Positions 1-7,919 of a DNA stretch of 57,620 nucleotides are shown piece by piece; position 1 is the stretch's first letter; every line of letters starts with the position of its first letter. Under the pieces are notes generated by a model. The model saw nothing but the letters and a program-made list of their open reading frames with translations. It made no database searches and was not told the origin of the DNA. Source of the stretch: Spirochaetota bacterium (GTDB lineage Bacteria > Spirochaetota > Spirochaetia > DSM-27196 > PWMO01); contig JAAAOH010000318.1 of assembly GCA_009908925.1 (NCBI GenBank), forward strand, positions 1-57,620, in the 5' to 3' direction. A program made the translations under genes and the position numbers.

Positions 1-404
1 CGCGCACGACGCTCGGGCGCTACGTGTACGCGATCGGAAACAATCCGGTGGCCTCGCGCGTGGCGGGGTTGCCGGTGCGGGCCACGACGATCGCGGTGTA
101 TGCCGTCTCCGGCACGCTCGCGGCTCTTGCCGGAATGATCCTCGTAGCCCGCCTCGATTCGGCGCAGCCGGTCATGGGCATCCGCTACGAGCTCGACGCC
201 ATCGCAGCAGTGGTCGTGGGCGGCGCCGCGCTGACCGGTGGAGAGGGAACGCTGTGGGGAACGGTGCTTGGCGCCCTTATCATGGCAATGATTGCCAACG
301 CCATCAACATTCTGAATGTTTCTCCATTTTACGCACAGGTGTTGCAGGGCGGAGTCATCATAGTCGCACTTCTTATCCACAGCTTCGGACGACGCAGAAC
401 GTAG
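1..404 (+). CDS. Sugar ABC transporter permease (RbsC-type), 3' part only
   Basis: This is the C-terminal part of an inner-membrane permease for a ribose-type sugar ABC importer. The reading frame is open from base 3 and the start lies outside the window. The visible protein opens with LGRYVYAIGNNP, the typical cytoplasmic-loop signature of RbsC-family permeases. It continues with hydrophobic segments and the GGAALTGGEGTLWGT motif seen near the end of the family. It resembles the complete permease encoded at 3012-3959, so the transporter locus carries two permeases around one binding protein and one ATPase. They may form a heterodimer or belong to two successive cassettes. The substrate cannot be told from sequence. 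Confidence 0.88.
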   Translation, partial: RTTLGRYVYAIGNNPVASRVAGLPVRATTIAVYAVSGTLAALAGMILVARLDSAQPVMGIRYELDAIAAVVVGGAALTGGEGTLWGTVLGALIMAMIANAINILNVSPFYAQVLQGGVIIVALLIHSFGRRRT

Positions 405-420
405 TCGGAGAATGTAGGAT

Positions 421-495
421 ATGACCGAGCGCAAAGAGAAAGTATCGGCTCCGTTGGGGCCGGAAGAATATAGAAAGAAGGAGGAGCAAACATGA
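421..495 (+). CDS. Possible 24-residue leader peptide ahead of the binding-protein gene
   Basis: A 24-codon open frame starts with ATG at 421 and stops with TGA at 493-495, overlapping the ATG of the binding-protein gene at 492 (ATGA overlap). The predicted peptide is highly charged, rich in Lys and Glu (it begins MTERKEKVSAP), and has no membrane segment. The Shine-Dalgarno of the next gene (ggagg, about 480-484) lies inside its last codons. The arrangement would allow translational coupling. There is only a weak ribosome site (ggag near 406) in front of it, so it may be a chance frame. I do not recognise a family. Confidence 0.25.
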   Translation: MTERKEKVSAPLGPEEYRKKEEQT

Positions 496-1427
496 AACGC
501 ACACTGGTTCTCATCGTTTCAGTACTGCTGGTAGCAGCCGGACCGCTCTTTGCAAGCGGTCAGGCGGAAGGGGGCGGAGAAGCCGAGGGACCGGTCTTCG
601 GACTGTCGGTTTCGACGTTGAATAATCCCTTCTTCGTAACGCTCAGAGACGGCGCGCAGGCGGCCGCCGACGAGATGGGAGCAGAGCTCGTGGTCGTGGA
701 CTCCCAGGACGACCCGGCACGGGAGGCGAGCAACATTCAGGATCTTATCCAGCGAGGGGTCGATGCACTGCTTATCAACCCCACCGACTCGGACGCCGTC
801 GTGCCGAGCGTGCGCCGCGCGAATGACGCCGGTATACCGGTGTTCACCATAGACCGCGGTGCGAACGGTGGTGAGGTCGTCTCTCACATCGCCAGTGACA
901 ACGTCGCGGGTGGCGAGATGGCGGCCGAGTACCTCATCGAGGCCATCGGCGGAAGTGGTCAGGTCGTCGAGCTCCAGGGCATCCCGGGTACCTCGGCGGC
1001 ACGGGATCGCGGCGAGGGCTTCAACAACATAGTCGACCAGAATGACGACGTGGAAGTGATCGCCCGTCAGACGGCCAACTTCAACCGCACCGAAGGGCTG
1101 AACGTTTTCCAGAACATACTGCAGGCGGAGTCCGACATTGACGGTGTGTTCGCACATAACGACGGTATGGTGCTCGGCGCCATTCAGGCCGCGGAGTCGG
1201 CAGGCCGTGCGGACGATATCGTCTTCGTCGGCTTCGACGCGATTGGCGACGCCGTACAGGCCGTGCAGGACGGCAGACTCGCCGCCACGGTTGCACAGCA
1301 GCCTGCACGTATCGGAAGCCTCGGCGTGGAGACTGCAATGAGTGACATGCAGGGTGAGTCGGTCGAGGACTTTATTCCGGTTCCCCTCGCGCTCGTGACT
1401 TCCGAGAATGCCTCGGAGTTCGAGTAG
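492..1427 (+). CDS. Periplasmic sugar-binding protein (RbsB-type)
   Basis: This is the substrate-binding component of a ribose/galactose-type ABC importer (peripla_BP_4 fold). The 311-residue length is normal. A signal peptide covers about residues 1-22 and ends in LFASGQAEGG, the spirochaete-style processing region, with no lipobox cysteine. Mature landmarks are the STLNNPFF opening, DSQDDPAREASNIQDL, LLINPTDSDAVVPSV, IDRGANGGEVVSHIASDN, HNDGMVLGA and FVGFDAIGDA, all placed as in RbsB. The start follows a good Shine-Dalgarno site (ggagg, about 480-484). It is followed by a very stable hairpin and then the ATPase and permease genes, so it belongs to the same operon. Ribose is a plausible ligand given the nucleoside catabolism downstream, but the specificity is inferred. 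Confidence 0.92.
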   Translation: MKRTLVLIVSVLLVAAGPLFASGQAEGGGEAEGPVFGLSVSTLNNPFFVTLRDGAQAAADEMGAELVVVDSQDDPAREASNIQDLIQRGVDALLINPTDSDAVVPSVRRANDAGIPVFTIDRGANGGEVVSHIASDNVAGGEMAAEYLIEAIGGSGQVVELQGIPGTSAARDRGEGFNNIVDQNDDVEVIARQTANFNRTEGLNVFQNILQAESDIDGVFAHNDGMVLGAIQAAESAGRADDIVFVGFDAIGDAVQAVQDGRLAATVAQQPARIGSLGVETAMSDMQGESVEDFIPVPLALVTSENASEFE

Positions 1428-1460
1428 ACTCGAGTAGAACAGCTGTCGAGCAGGCAGTCT

Positions 1461-1487
1461 GCGGTGGGGCGTTCGGCGCCCCACCGC
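1461..1487 (+). promoter_or_regulatory. Intercistronic hairpin, 11-bp perfect stem with UUCGG loop
   Basis: GCGGTGGGGCG (1461-1471) and CGCCCCACCGC (1477-1487) are perfectly complementary around a TTCGG loop, so the transcript should form an extremely stable hairpin. It lies 34 nt after the binding-protein stop and 34 nt before the ATPase start. It is followed by a weak T-rich stretch (ttgttcctgttg). Such hairpins after binding-protein genes commonly protect the upstream mRNA or attenuate readthrough, so that the binding protein is made in excess. That role is inferred here. Confidence 0.7.
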
Positions 1488-1521
1488 TTGTTCCTGTTGA
1501 CGGACTGAAGGAGCAGCGACG

Positions 1522-3015
1522 ATGAGTTACGCCCTGCGCATGGAGGGCATACATAAGAGATTCCCCGGTGTGCACGCCCTCGACGACGTGAGTTTCGAGG
1601 TTGGCACGGGGTCGGTGCACGCCCTCGTCGGAGAGAACGGCGCGGGGAAGTCCACGCTCATGAAGCTGTTGTCCGGCAGCCTGCAGAAAGACGAGGGACG
1701 CATCGAGATAGCCGGTGAAGAGGTCGAGTTCCGCACCCCGGGTGACGCGCAGGAAAAGGGCGTGAGCATGATTTACCAGGAGCTCACCGTCATTCCCTAC
1801 AGAAGCGTGGCGGCGAACATCCTGCTCGGCCGTGAGCCGCGTACGTTCGCCGGCCTCTTCATCGATTATCCCGAATTGCACAGTCGGGCGGCCGAGCTGC
1901 TCGAGCGCATCGACGTCGACGTAGACCCGACAGAAACCGTCGGCAGGCTTTCCATCGCCCAGCAGCAGATGGTCGAGGTCGCCAAGGCGCTCTCGCTCGA
2001 CGCGAAGATCATCATCATGGACGAGCCGACGAGCTCGCTCACCGAGCGCGAAACGGCGACTCTGTTCAGCATCATACGCGAGCTGAAGCGTCAGGGGATC
2101 ACCGTCATCTACATTTCCCACCGCCTCGAGGAGGTCTTCGAGATCGCGGACTGGGTCACCGTGCTGCGCGACGGCAAGAGTGTTCACAGTTCCCCGGTTT
2201 CGGAGGTCGACTCCGATGAGGTCGTGCAGCTGATGGTGGGCCGGGAGCTGACCGACTTCTTTCCCAAGCACGAGGCGGAGCTCGGAGAAACCATTCTCGA
2301 AGTAGAGGGGCTCTCAGGCGGGAGGTTCGAGGACGTCTCGTTCTCGCTTCGCGCCGGAGAGATTGTGGGTTTTTCCGGACTCGTCGGGGCGGGTCGTACC
2401 GAGACGGCACGGGCGCTGCTCGGCATAGACCCGGTGCGGGCCGGCACCGTACGTTTCATGGGCGAAGATGTTGAGCTCGGCTCAGTGCGACACATGATGA
2501 GACTCGGATTCGCCTACGTGCCGGAGGACCGCAAGGAGGAGGGGCTCTTCCTTCGTATGAACGTCCGCGACAACCTCGCGATCAGCGTTCTCGAGCGGCT
2601 CTTCACCGCCGGGCTGCTGCGCATGCAGAAGGTAGTAGATCTGGCACAGCGGTACGTGGAGCGGCTACGCATACAAACGCCGTCCCTGCAGCAGCTTATA
2701 AGAAACCTCTCCGGCGGGAACCAGCAGAAGGTGATCATCGCCCGCTGTCTCGCGCTCGACCCCAAGGTCCTGATCCTCGATGAGCCCACACGCGGTATCG
2801 ATGTCGGCGCCAAGGCGGAGATCCACACCATCATCGGTGAGCTCGCTGAGCGCGGGGTCGGAATCATTATGATCTCCTCCGAGCTGCCCGAAATTGTCGG
2901 CGTGTCGGACCGCGTCATAGTGATGCGGCAGGGGCGAGTGGCCGCCGAGTTCGGAACGGGCGAGGCAACCCAGGACGCAATCATGCAGAAGGCAGCGGGA
3001 GGCACCTCGCCGTGA
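1522..3015 (+). CDS. Sugar ABC transporter ATP-binding protein (RbsA-type, two ATPase domains)
   Basis: This is the duplicated ATPase of a ribose-type importer, 497 residues, the standard length. The first domain has Walker A GENGAGKST, a signature region SIAQQQMVEVAKAL and Walker B IIIMDEPTSSL. The second domain has the usual degenerate Walker A (GLVGAGRTETA), the signature LSGGNQQK and Walker B LILDEPTRGIDVGAK. It would act at the cytoplasmic face with the permease encoded immediately downstream, whose GTG start overlaps this stop codon by four bases (3012-3015). The ATG at 1522 is preceded by ggagcagcgacg, an acceptable ribosome site. Family assignment is secure; the transported sugar is not known. 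Confidence 0.93.
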   Translation: MSYALRMEGIHKRFPGVHALDDVSFEVGTGSVHALVGENGAGKSTLMKLLSGSLQKDEGRIEIAGEEVEFRTPGDAQEKGVSMIYQELTVIPYRSVAANILLGREPRTFAGLFIDYPELHSRAAELLERIDVDVDPTETVGRLSIAQQQMVEVAKALSLDAKIIIMDEPTSSLTERETATLFSIIRELKRQGITVIYISHRLEEVFEIADWVTVLRDGKSVHSSPVSEVDSDEVVQLMVGRELTDFFPKHEAELGETILEVEGLSGGRFEDVSFSLRAGEIVGFSGLVGAGRTETARALLGIDPVRAGTVRFMGEDVELGSVRHMMRLGFAYVPEDRKEEGLFLRMNVRDNLAISVLERLFTAGLLRMQKVVDLAQRYVERLRIQTPSLQQLIRNLSGGNQQKVIIARCLALDPKVLILDEPTRGIDVGAKAEIHTIIGELAERGVGIIMISSELPEIVGVSDRVIVMRQGRVAAEFGTGEATQDAIMQKAAGGTSP

Positions 3016-3959
3016 GACGGTTTACCTATCTGGCAGCGCGATACAGTACGCTATTCATCCTCCTGGGGCTGGTACTCCTCTTCTCGCTCACCTCCGGTCG
3101 ATTCCTGCGAGTGGGCAATCTGCTCAACATTGTCGAACAGTCGGCGCTGCTCGGCATCGTGGCGATCGGGGTTACCTTTACCATTATCTCCGGCGGCATA
3201 GACCTGTCGGTGGGATCGCTCGTTGCCTTCTCCGGCGCACTTGCTGCGGGCTTCATGGTGCGGATGGGAATGCCGCTTGCCGCGGCACTGGCACTGGCTG
3301 TCGCTGCCGGTGCCGCCCTCGGCTTCGTGAACGGCTTCTTCATCGTAAAGGGCGGCCTGCAGCCCTTCGTGGCCACCCTGGCCATGATGGCGATCGCGCG
3401 TGGACTGACGCTTATCTACACGCAGGGACAACCGATCTCCGGGATGGGAGACAGCTTCACCGCCCTCGGCTCGAACTGGGGGCCGATCCCGGTTCCGGCC
3501 GTCATATTCGTGGTCATCTTCATACTGAGCCACATTGTGCTACAACGTACGCCCTACGGCGCGTACATCTACGCGGTCGGCGGCAACGAAGAGACGGCAC
3601 GGCTGGCCGGTATAAACGTCCAGCTCGTCAAGCTTTCCTCCTACGTCGTCAGCGGCTCTCTGGCGGCCGTCGGTGGTATCGTTCTGGCCGCGCGCTTGTG
3701 GAGCGCCCAGCCGCAGGCGGCAAGCGGGCTGGAGCTGCAGGCCATCGCCGCCACCGTGCTCGGCGGCGCGTCACTCATGGGCGGCGCCGGAACGACCGTG
3801 GGCACCTTTGCTGGTGCCCTCATCATGGGTGTGCTCGCGAACGGCTTGAACCTCATCGGCGTATCCTCCTACATACAGCAGGTCATAACCGGCGCCATAT
3901 TCATACTCGCGGTCATGCTCGACATGTGGACCAAGCGGAAAGAGCGGGCAACGGCTTGA
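3012..3959 (+). CDS. Sugar ABC transporter permease (RbsC-type)
   Basis: This is a complete 315-residue permease with the BPD_transp_2 arrangement of many hydrophobic helices. Typical motifs are the early LRVGNLLNIVEQSALLGIVA helix, TIISGGIDLSVGS, YIYAVGGNEETARLAGI and GGASLMGGAGTTVGT. It starts with GTG, overlapping the ATPase stop by 4 bp, which indicates translational coupling. The C-terminus is basic (TKRKERATA). It is similar along its end to the truncated permease at the left edge of the window, so the two are paralogues serving the same or sister importers. Confidence 0.92.
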   Translation: MRRFTYLAARYSTLFILLGLVLLFSLTSGRFLRVGNLLNIVEQSALLGIVAIGVTFTIISGGIDLSVGSLVAFSGALAAGFMVRMGMPLAAALALAVAAGAALGFVNGFFIVKGGLQPFVATLAMMAIARGLTLIYTQGQPISGMGDSFTALGSNWGPIPVPAVIFVVIFILSHIVLQRTPYGAYIYAVGGNEETARLAGINVQLVKLSSYVVSGSLAAVGGIVLAARLWSAQPQAASGLELQAIAATVLGGASLMGGAGTTVGTFAGALIMGVLANGLNLIGVSSYIQQVITGAIFILAVMLDMWTKRKERATA

Positions 3960-3967
3960 ACCGGCGA

Positions 3968-3985
3968 CGGCGAATGAGCTCGCCG
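3968..3985 (+). terminator. Possible terminator of the sugar ABC operon
   Basis: CGGCGA (3968-3973) pairs with TCGCCG (3980-3985) around a six-base loop, shortly after the permease stop. A ggttttcc stretch follows about a dozen bases later. The stem is short and the T run is neither long nor adjacent, so factor-independent termination is uncertain. Confidence 0.35.
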
Positions 3986-4078
3986 CAACTCGTGGTTTTC
4001 CTCTCCCGAAAGAAAAAACAGTGGCCATCCCTGCAGGCTTCCGTGTACGCTATCTTATAGAACAAGGAGCTATGCACC

Positions 4079-4498
4079 ATGGACACAGACAAAGTTGGCA
4101 AGCCCTACGTCGTCGACATTGAAACACTGACTACAAAGAACAAGAACTTTCGGACCGCAGAATGGACCGGCGAGTTCCTGCAGATGACCACGATGTCCGT
4201 TCCCGTTGGTGGCGAGGTAGGATTCGAGATTCACGAAGACACCGATCAGTTTCTCAGGATCGAGGCCGGTAAGGCGCGGGTTGTCATGGGCAAAGAGAAA
4301 AACAATCTCGACTTCGAGCAGGAAGCCGAAGACGACTACGCCATTTTCGTACCGTCCGGGTACTGGCACAACATATTGAACACTGGAGATGAGCCGCTCA
4401 AGCTATACTCCATCTATGCGCCACCTCATCACCCTGTCGGCACTGTCCACGAGACCTATGAGATTGCGATGGCTGCCGAGGAAGACGAGGATCACTAG
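4079..4498 (+). CDS. Small cupin-domain protein
   Basis: This is a 139-residue single-domain cupin. The metal-binding cupin motif 1 is visible as EIHEDTDQFLRIEAGKARVVMG and motif 2 as FVPSGYWHNILNTGDEPLKLYSIY, with histidines and a glutamate in ligand positions. The C-terminus carries a further HHPVGTVHETYE segment and an acidic tail (EEDEDH). Proteins of this size are often annotated as mannose-6-phosphate isomerase-like cupins, but no substrate can be assigned. The ATG at 4079 has GGAG nine bases upstream. It stands alone between the sugar transporter and an MFS gene. Confidence 0.85.
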   Translation: MDTDKVGKPYVVDIETLTTKNKNFRTAEWTGEFLQMTTMSVPVGGEVGFEIHEDTDQFLRIEAGKARVVMGKEKNNLDFEQEAEDDYAIFVPSGYWHNILNTGDEPLKLYSIYAPPHHPVGTVHETYEIAMAAEEDEDH

Positions 4499-4550
4499 AG
4501 GAGCCCTGCAGGGCTATCCGGCCTGTAGTGGCTCCGCTGCGCTGTAGCAG

Positions 4551-5822
4551 ATGAAAGGAACCTTTCCACGGGACCTTCAGTACGCCAAGTTCTCAGCCTA
4601 CGGGTTCCTGAAGAACCTGCGGTTCTTCGAGCCGTTCATGATTCTGTTTCTCCTGGGGCAGGGGCTGTCTTATCTTCAGGTCGGGACGCTCTACGCGGTG
4701 CGCGAGATCCTGGTCAACGTGATGGAAATCCCGAGTGGTGCAGTTGCCGACGGCCTGGGACGGCGACGCACCATGGTTGCGTCGTTTCTCGGGTATCTCG
4801 TTTCCTTCGCTCTGTTCTGGGTGGGCTCGACCATGCAGCTTTTCCTCGGGGCTATCGTCTTTTTCTCCATCGGCGAGGCATTTCGCACGGGCACCCACAA
4901 GTCGATGATCTTTGCGTACCTGCGGATGAACAATCTGCAGCAGTACGGAAACGACTACTACGGTCACACGCGCTCGTGGTCTCAGCTGGGCTCAGCGACC
5001 TCGGCCATCATCGCCGCGGGAATCGTGTTCCTATCCCGGAACTATCGCGCCGTGTTCCTCTTCTCGATGATTCCCTACGTCCTCGATCTTCTCCTGATGC
5101 TCAGTTACCCCCGGGAGCTCGACGGGTCCGTCGAGAAGATTACCCTCAGGTCGATCGGCAGGAGTTTTCGTGAGGTCGGCAGAGGATTGGTGGAGACGGT
5201 GCGACGGCCCGGCGCCGCGCGCGCGGTCTTGAGCGCGTCATCCTTTGGAGGGTTCTACAAGGGTGGGAAGGATTACCTCCAGCCGATGATATCGGCCCTG
5301 GCGCTTTCTCTTCCCCTCGCCGGTGCTCTCCCTGCTCAGCGCCGGGAGGCGCTACTGATCGGAGCCGTATATACGGTGATCTATGTCCTTACCTCCTTTG
5401 CGTCACGCCACTCGGCGGCCCTTGCCGGACGATTCCCGAGCTCCGAGAGTGCCCTGAATCGGCTGCTCCTGCTCGGATTGGTGCTCGGGCTTACCGCCGG
5501 GCTTACCCGTTGGTACGGTCTCACCCTGGTACCGGTGATTCTGTTCCTGACGATCTATGCCCTGCAGAACCTGCGGCAACCGGTGGGCGTCTCCGTCGTG
5601 GCCGATCGGATTCCCGAGGAGGTCCTCTCTACGGTGCTTTCGGCCCAGTCCCAGTTGCAGAGTCTGTTTGCAGCCGTCGTGGCGCTCATCGTGGGTGCGA
5701 CCGTCGACTACGTGGGCGGGAATGTCGGCGTGGGACTTGCGCTGTCGGCCGGTCTCGGCGTGGTTCTGTTCCCGCTTCTGCGGCTTGCGCCCAGAGCGCA
5801 CGTGGAACAGGCCGGCTCCTGA
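4551..5822 (+). CDS. Major facilitator superfamily transporter
   Basis: This is a 423-residue polytopic membrane protein with about 12 hydrophobic segments. The MFS loop motif appears as GAVADGLGRRRTM between the second and third helices, followed by SFLGYLVSF. A second-half loop (DRIPEEVLSTVLSAQSQLQS) is typical of sugar-efflux or multidrug MFS families. No clear ribosome-binding site is seen, and the preceding 52 bp contain the perfect palindrome AGCCCTGCAGGGCT at about 4503-4516. The substrate is unknown. It lies between the cupin gene and nrdJ with no obvious functional link. Confidence 0.85.
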   Translation: MKGTFPRDLQYAKFSAYGFLKNLRFFEPFMILFLLGQGLSYLQVGTLYAVREILVNVMEIPSGAVADGLGRRRTMVASFLGYLVSFALFWVGSTMQLFLGAIVFFSIGEAFRTGTHKSMIFAYLRMNNLQQYGNDYYGHTRSWSQLGSATSAIIAAGIVFLSRNYRAVFLFSMIPYVLDLLLMLSYPRELDGSVEKITLRSIGRSFREVGRGLVETVRRPGAARAVLSASSFGGFYKGGKDYLQPMISALALSLPLAGALPAQRREALLIGAVYTVIYVLTSFASRHSAALAGRFPSSESALNRLLLLGLVLGLTAGLTRWYGLTLVPVILFLTIYALQNLRQPVGVSVVADRIPEEVLSTVLSAQSQLQSLFAAVVALIVGATVDYVGGNVGVGLALSAGLGVVLFPLLRLAPRAHVEQAGS

Positions 5823-5879
5823 GGAGTTCAATCACCCTCGCGCGCTCCTGCGACCAGCCGACAGTCAGCTCGAAACCGT

Positions 5880-5908
5880 TTGACAGGCCATTGCCCATAT
5901 AGTAGTAT
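5880..5908 (+). promoter_or_regulatory. Sigma70-type promoter for nrdJ
   Basis: A consensus -35 box TTGACA (5880-5885) is separated by exactly 17 bp from a -10 box TAGTAT (5903-5908). The predicted transcript start near 5915 lies about 50 bp ahead of the nrdJ ATG. A NrdR-like box sits just downstream of the start point, which fits a repressible promoter. Confidence 0.72.
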
Positions 5909-5931
5909 TCAGCCCCGTTTCAGGGATGACG

Positions 5932-5947
5932 ATACTATATATGGTGT
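5932..5947 (+). promoter_or_regulatory. NrdR-box-like operator
   Basis: The 16-mer ATACTATATATGGTGT matches the classical NrdR box (ACACTATATATAGTGT) at 14 of 16 positions. A weaker half-site (right half ATATAGTAG) lies in 5890-5905, 42 bp upstream, about four helical turns away and overlapping the -10 box. NrdR sites normally occur in pairs about three turns apart, so the upstream partner is doubtful. Position just after the promoter supports NrdR repression of nrdJ. The NrdR gene itself is not in this window. Confidence 0.6.
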
Positions 5948-5963
5948 AAAAGGGGCGCCGAGC

Positions 5964-7877
5964 ATGCAGGATACATCGGTTTCGATTCTTTCGGACATAA
6001 CGACATACATGAAATATGCCAGATACGTTCCGGGAAAGCGCAGACGAGAGACCTGGAGCGAGATCGTCGAGCGCAACATGGCGATGCACCTCGAGAAATT
6101 TCCGCAGCTATCCTCCGAGATCCGTGGCGCCTACGCCTACGTGTTCAACAAGAAGGTCGTGCCGTCGATGCGCTCCATGCAGTTCGCCGGCAGGGCGATC
6201 GAGGTGAACAACACACGTATGTACAACTGCTCGTTTCTGCCCGTCGACGACCCGGTGGCGTTCTCCGAGATCTTCTTTCTCCTTCTCGGGGGTACCGGAG
6301 TCGGGTTCTCCGTGCAGAAGGGGGACGTCGCGAAACTGCCGGCCGTACTCGGAGAGGCACCGCTTGGCGAAAACGAGCACCCGCGCGACGTGGTCGTGGC
6401 CGACAGTATCGAAGGCTGGGCGGACTCCGTCGCCGAGCTCGTGAACGGTTTTTTCCATGGGTCGCAGCCGGTGCGCTTCGACTACAGCCGCATCCGCCCC
6501 AAGGGGAGCCCGCTCGTGACCACCGGCGGCAGTGCACCCGGGCCGGGACCGCTCAAGGCCTGTCACGCGGCCATCGGCAGACTGCTTCGCGACGTCGTTC
6601 GAGAGCGTGGCCGCGGCACGACGCTACGTCCGATCGAGGTCCACGATATCGTCTGCCATATTGCCGATGCCGTGCTTGCCGGCGGAATCCGACGGGCCGC
6701 GCTCATCTCCCTGTTCTCTCCGGATGACGTCGAAATGATGGAGGCAAAGAGCGGACCCTGGTGGGAAAAACATCCCGAGCGAGCGCGGGCAAACAACAGT
6801 GTCGTGGTGGACCGCACCCGTGTGACCGAGGCGGAGTTCGATGCGTTCTGGGAGCACACGCGGCAATCGGACAGCGGGGAGCCGGGCATCTTCTTCACCA
6901 ATGACCCCCGCTACGGCGCGAATCCCTGCTGCGAGATCTCCCTGCAGCCCTTTCAGTTCTGCAATCTCACCGAGCTCAACGTCTCCAACGTCACCGACCA
7001 GCGCGACCTCAATGAGCGCGCCCGCGCGGCGGCGTTCATCGGCACACTTCAGGCATCCTACACCGATTTCCACTACCTGCGGGACCTGTGGCGCGAAACT
7101 ACCGAGAGCGAGGCGCTTCTCGGCGTCTCGATGACCGGCATCGCCTCGGGCAACGTGCTCAAGCTCGATCTCGAAGAGGCCGCCCGCGAGGCGGTCGCGG
7201 AAAACCGCCGCACCGCAGAGCGCATCGGCATCCGAAGTGCGGCCCGCGTGACCACCGTGAAGCCCTCGGGCACGACCTCGCTGGCCCTCGGCACCTCGTC
7301 AGGTATCCACGCCTGGCACAATGATTACTTCGTCCGGCGTATTCGGGTTGGAAAAAGCGAACCCATCTACACCTATCTCGCCGAGCACTACCCCGAGCTC
7401 GTGGAGGATGAGCGCTTCCGCCCCGAGTCCATGGCCGTGATCTCCGTTCCCGTGAAGGCGCCTGACGGCGCGATCCTGCGCACCGAGAGCCCGCTCGACA
7501 CTCTCGAGCGCGTGAAGCACGTGCAGAAGTACTGGATACGCCCGGGCCACACCGACGGGCCCAACACTCACAACGTCTCGGTGACCGTGAATGCCAAAGA
7601 GCACGAGTGGGATGATGTCGGACGCTGGATGTGGACGAACCGCGAGTTCTACAACGGCATCACCGTTTTCCCCCACGACGGCGGCACATACGAGCAGGCG
7701 CCCTTCGAGGACATCACCCGGGCGGAGTACGAGCGCATGGCGGCCGTGCTCCGCGACATCGACCTTACCGGGATCACAGAGGAGGCCGATAACACGCTGT
7801 TGCAGGGTGAGATTGCCTGTTCCGGCGGCGCCTGTGAGATCACCGGCTCGACCGCCGCCGAATCCATGGGTGCATGA
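5964..7877 (+). CDS. nrdJ: Adenosylcobalamin-dependent ribonucleotide reductase (class II)
   Basis: This enzyme reduces ribonucleotides to deoxyribonucleotides using adenosylcobalamin to generate a thiyl radical. The protein is 637 residues from the ATG at 5964. Visible landmarks are MYNCSF (redox Cys at about 89), LLGGTGVGFSVQ, NPCCEISLQPFQFCNLTE (about 320-337, with the radical-site cysteine at about 322), TVKPSGTTSLALGTSSGIH, and a C-terminal cysteine pair CSGGAC at about 619 and 624 that would re-reduce the active site. It resembles the monomeric RTPR/NrdJ type and is somewhat shorter than the Lactobacillus enzyme. An in-frame TTG exists at 5880 but it coincides with the promoter, so 5964 is preferred. 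A decayed copy of its 3' part lies at about 56199-56400. Confidence 0.92.
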   Translation: MQDTSVSILSDITTYMKYARYVPGKRRRETWSEIVERNMAMHLEKFPQLSSEIRGAYAYVFNKKVVPSMRSMQFAGRAIEVNNTRMYNCSFLPVDDPVAFSEIFFLLLGGTGVGFSVQKGDVAKLPAVLGEAPLGENEHPRDVVVADSIEGWADSVAELVNGFFHGSQPVRFDYSRIRPKGSPLVTTGGSAPGPGPLKACHAAIGRLLRDVVRERGRGTTLRPIEVHDIVCHIADAVLAGGIRRAALISLFSPDDVEMMEAKSGPWWEKHPERARANNSVVVDRTRVTEAEFDAFWEHTRQSDSGEPGIFFTNDPRYGANPCCEISLQPFQFCNLTELNVSNVTDQRDLNERARAAAFIGTLQASYTDFHYLRDLWRETTESEALLGVSMTGIASGNVLKLDLEEAAREAVAENRRTAERIGIRSAARVTTVKPSGTTSLALGTSSGIHAWHNDYFVRRIRVGKSEPIYTYLAEHYPELVEDERFRPESMAVISVPVKAPDGAILRTESPLDTLERVKHVQKYWIRPGHTDGPNTHNVSVTVNAKEHEWDDVGRWMWTNREFYNGITVFPHDGGTYEQAPFEDITRAEYERMAAVLRDIDLTGITEEADNTLLQGEIACSGGACEITGSTAAESMGA

Positions 7878-7903
7878 GGCAGGATGCGGAGGTAAACGAG
7901 GTG

Positions 7904-7912
7904 TGCTAAAAT
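7904..7912 (+). promoter_or_regulatory. Extended -10 promoter giving a near-leaderless mRNA
   Basis: TGC followed by TAAAAT (7907-7912) forms an extended -10 element in the 42-bp gap after nrdJ. No convincing -35 box is present. Only seven bases separate the -10 box from the ATG at 7920, so the transcript would begin at or next to the start codon. Confidence 0.4.
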
Positions 7913-7919
7913 CCGTGGA

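Noticed and set aside
519..1484. Long antisense open frame across the sugar-binding protein gene
   Set aside because: The composition is arginine/histidine-rich and low in recognisable motifs, typical of the reverse strand of a GC-rich gene; the plus-strand protein has full family motifs.
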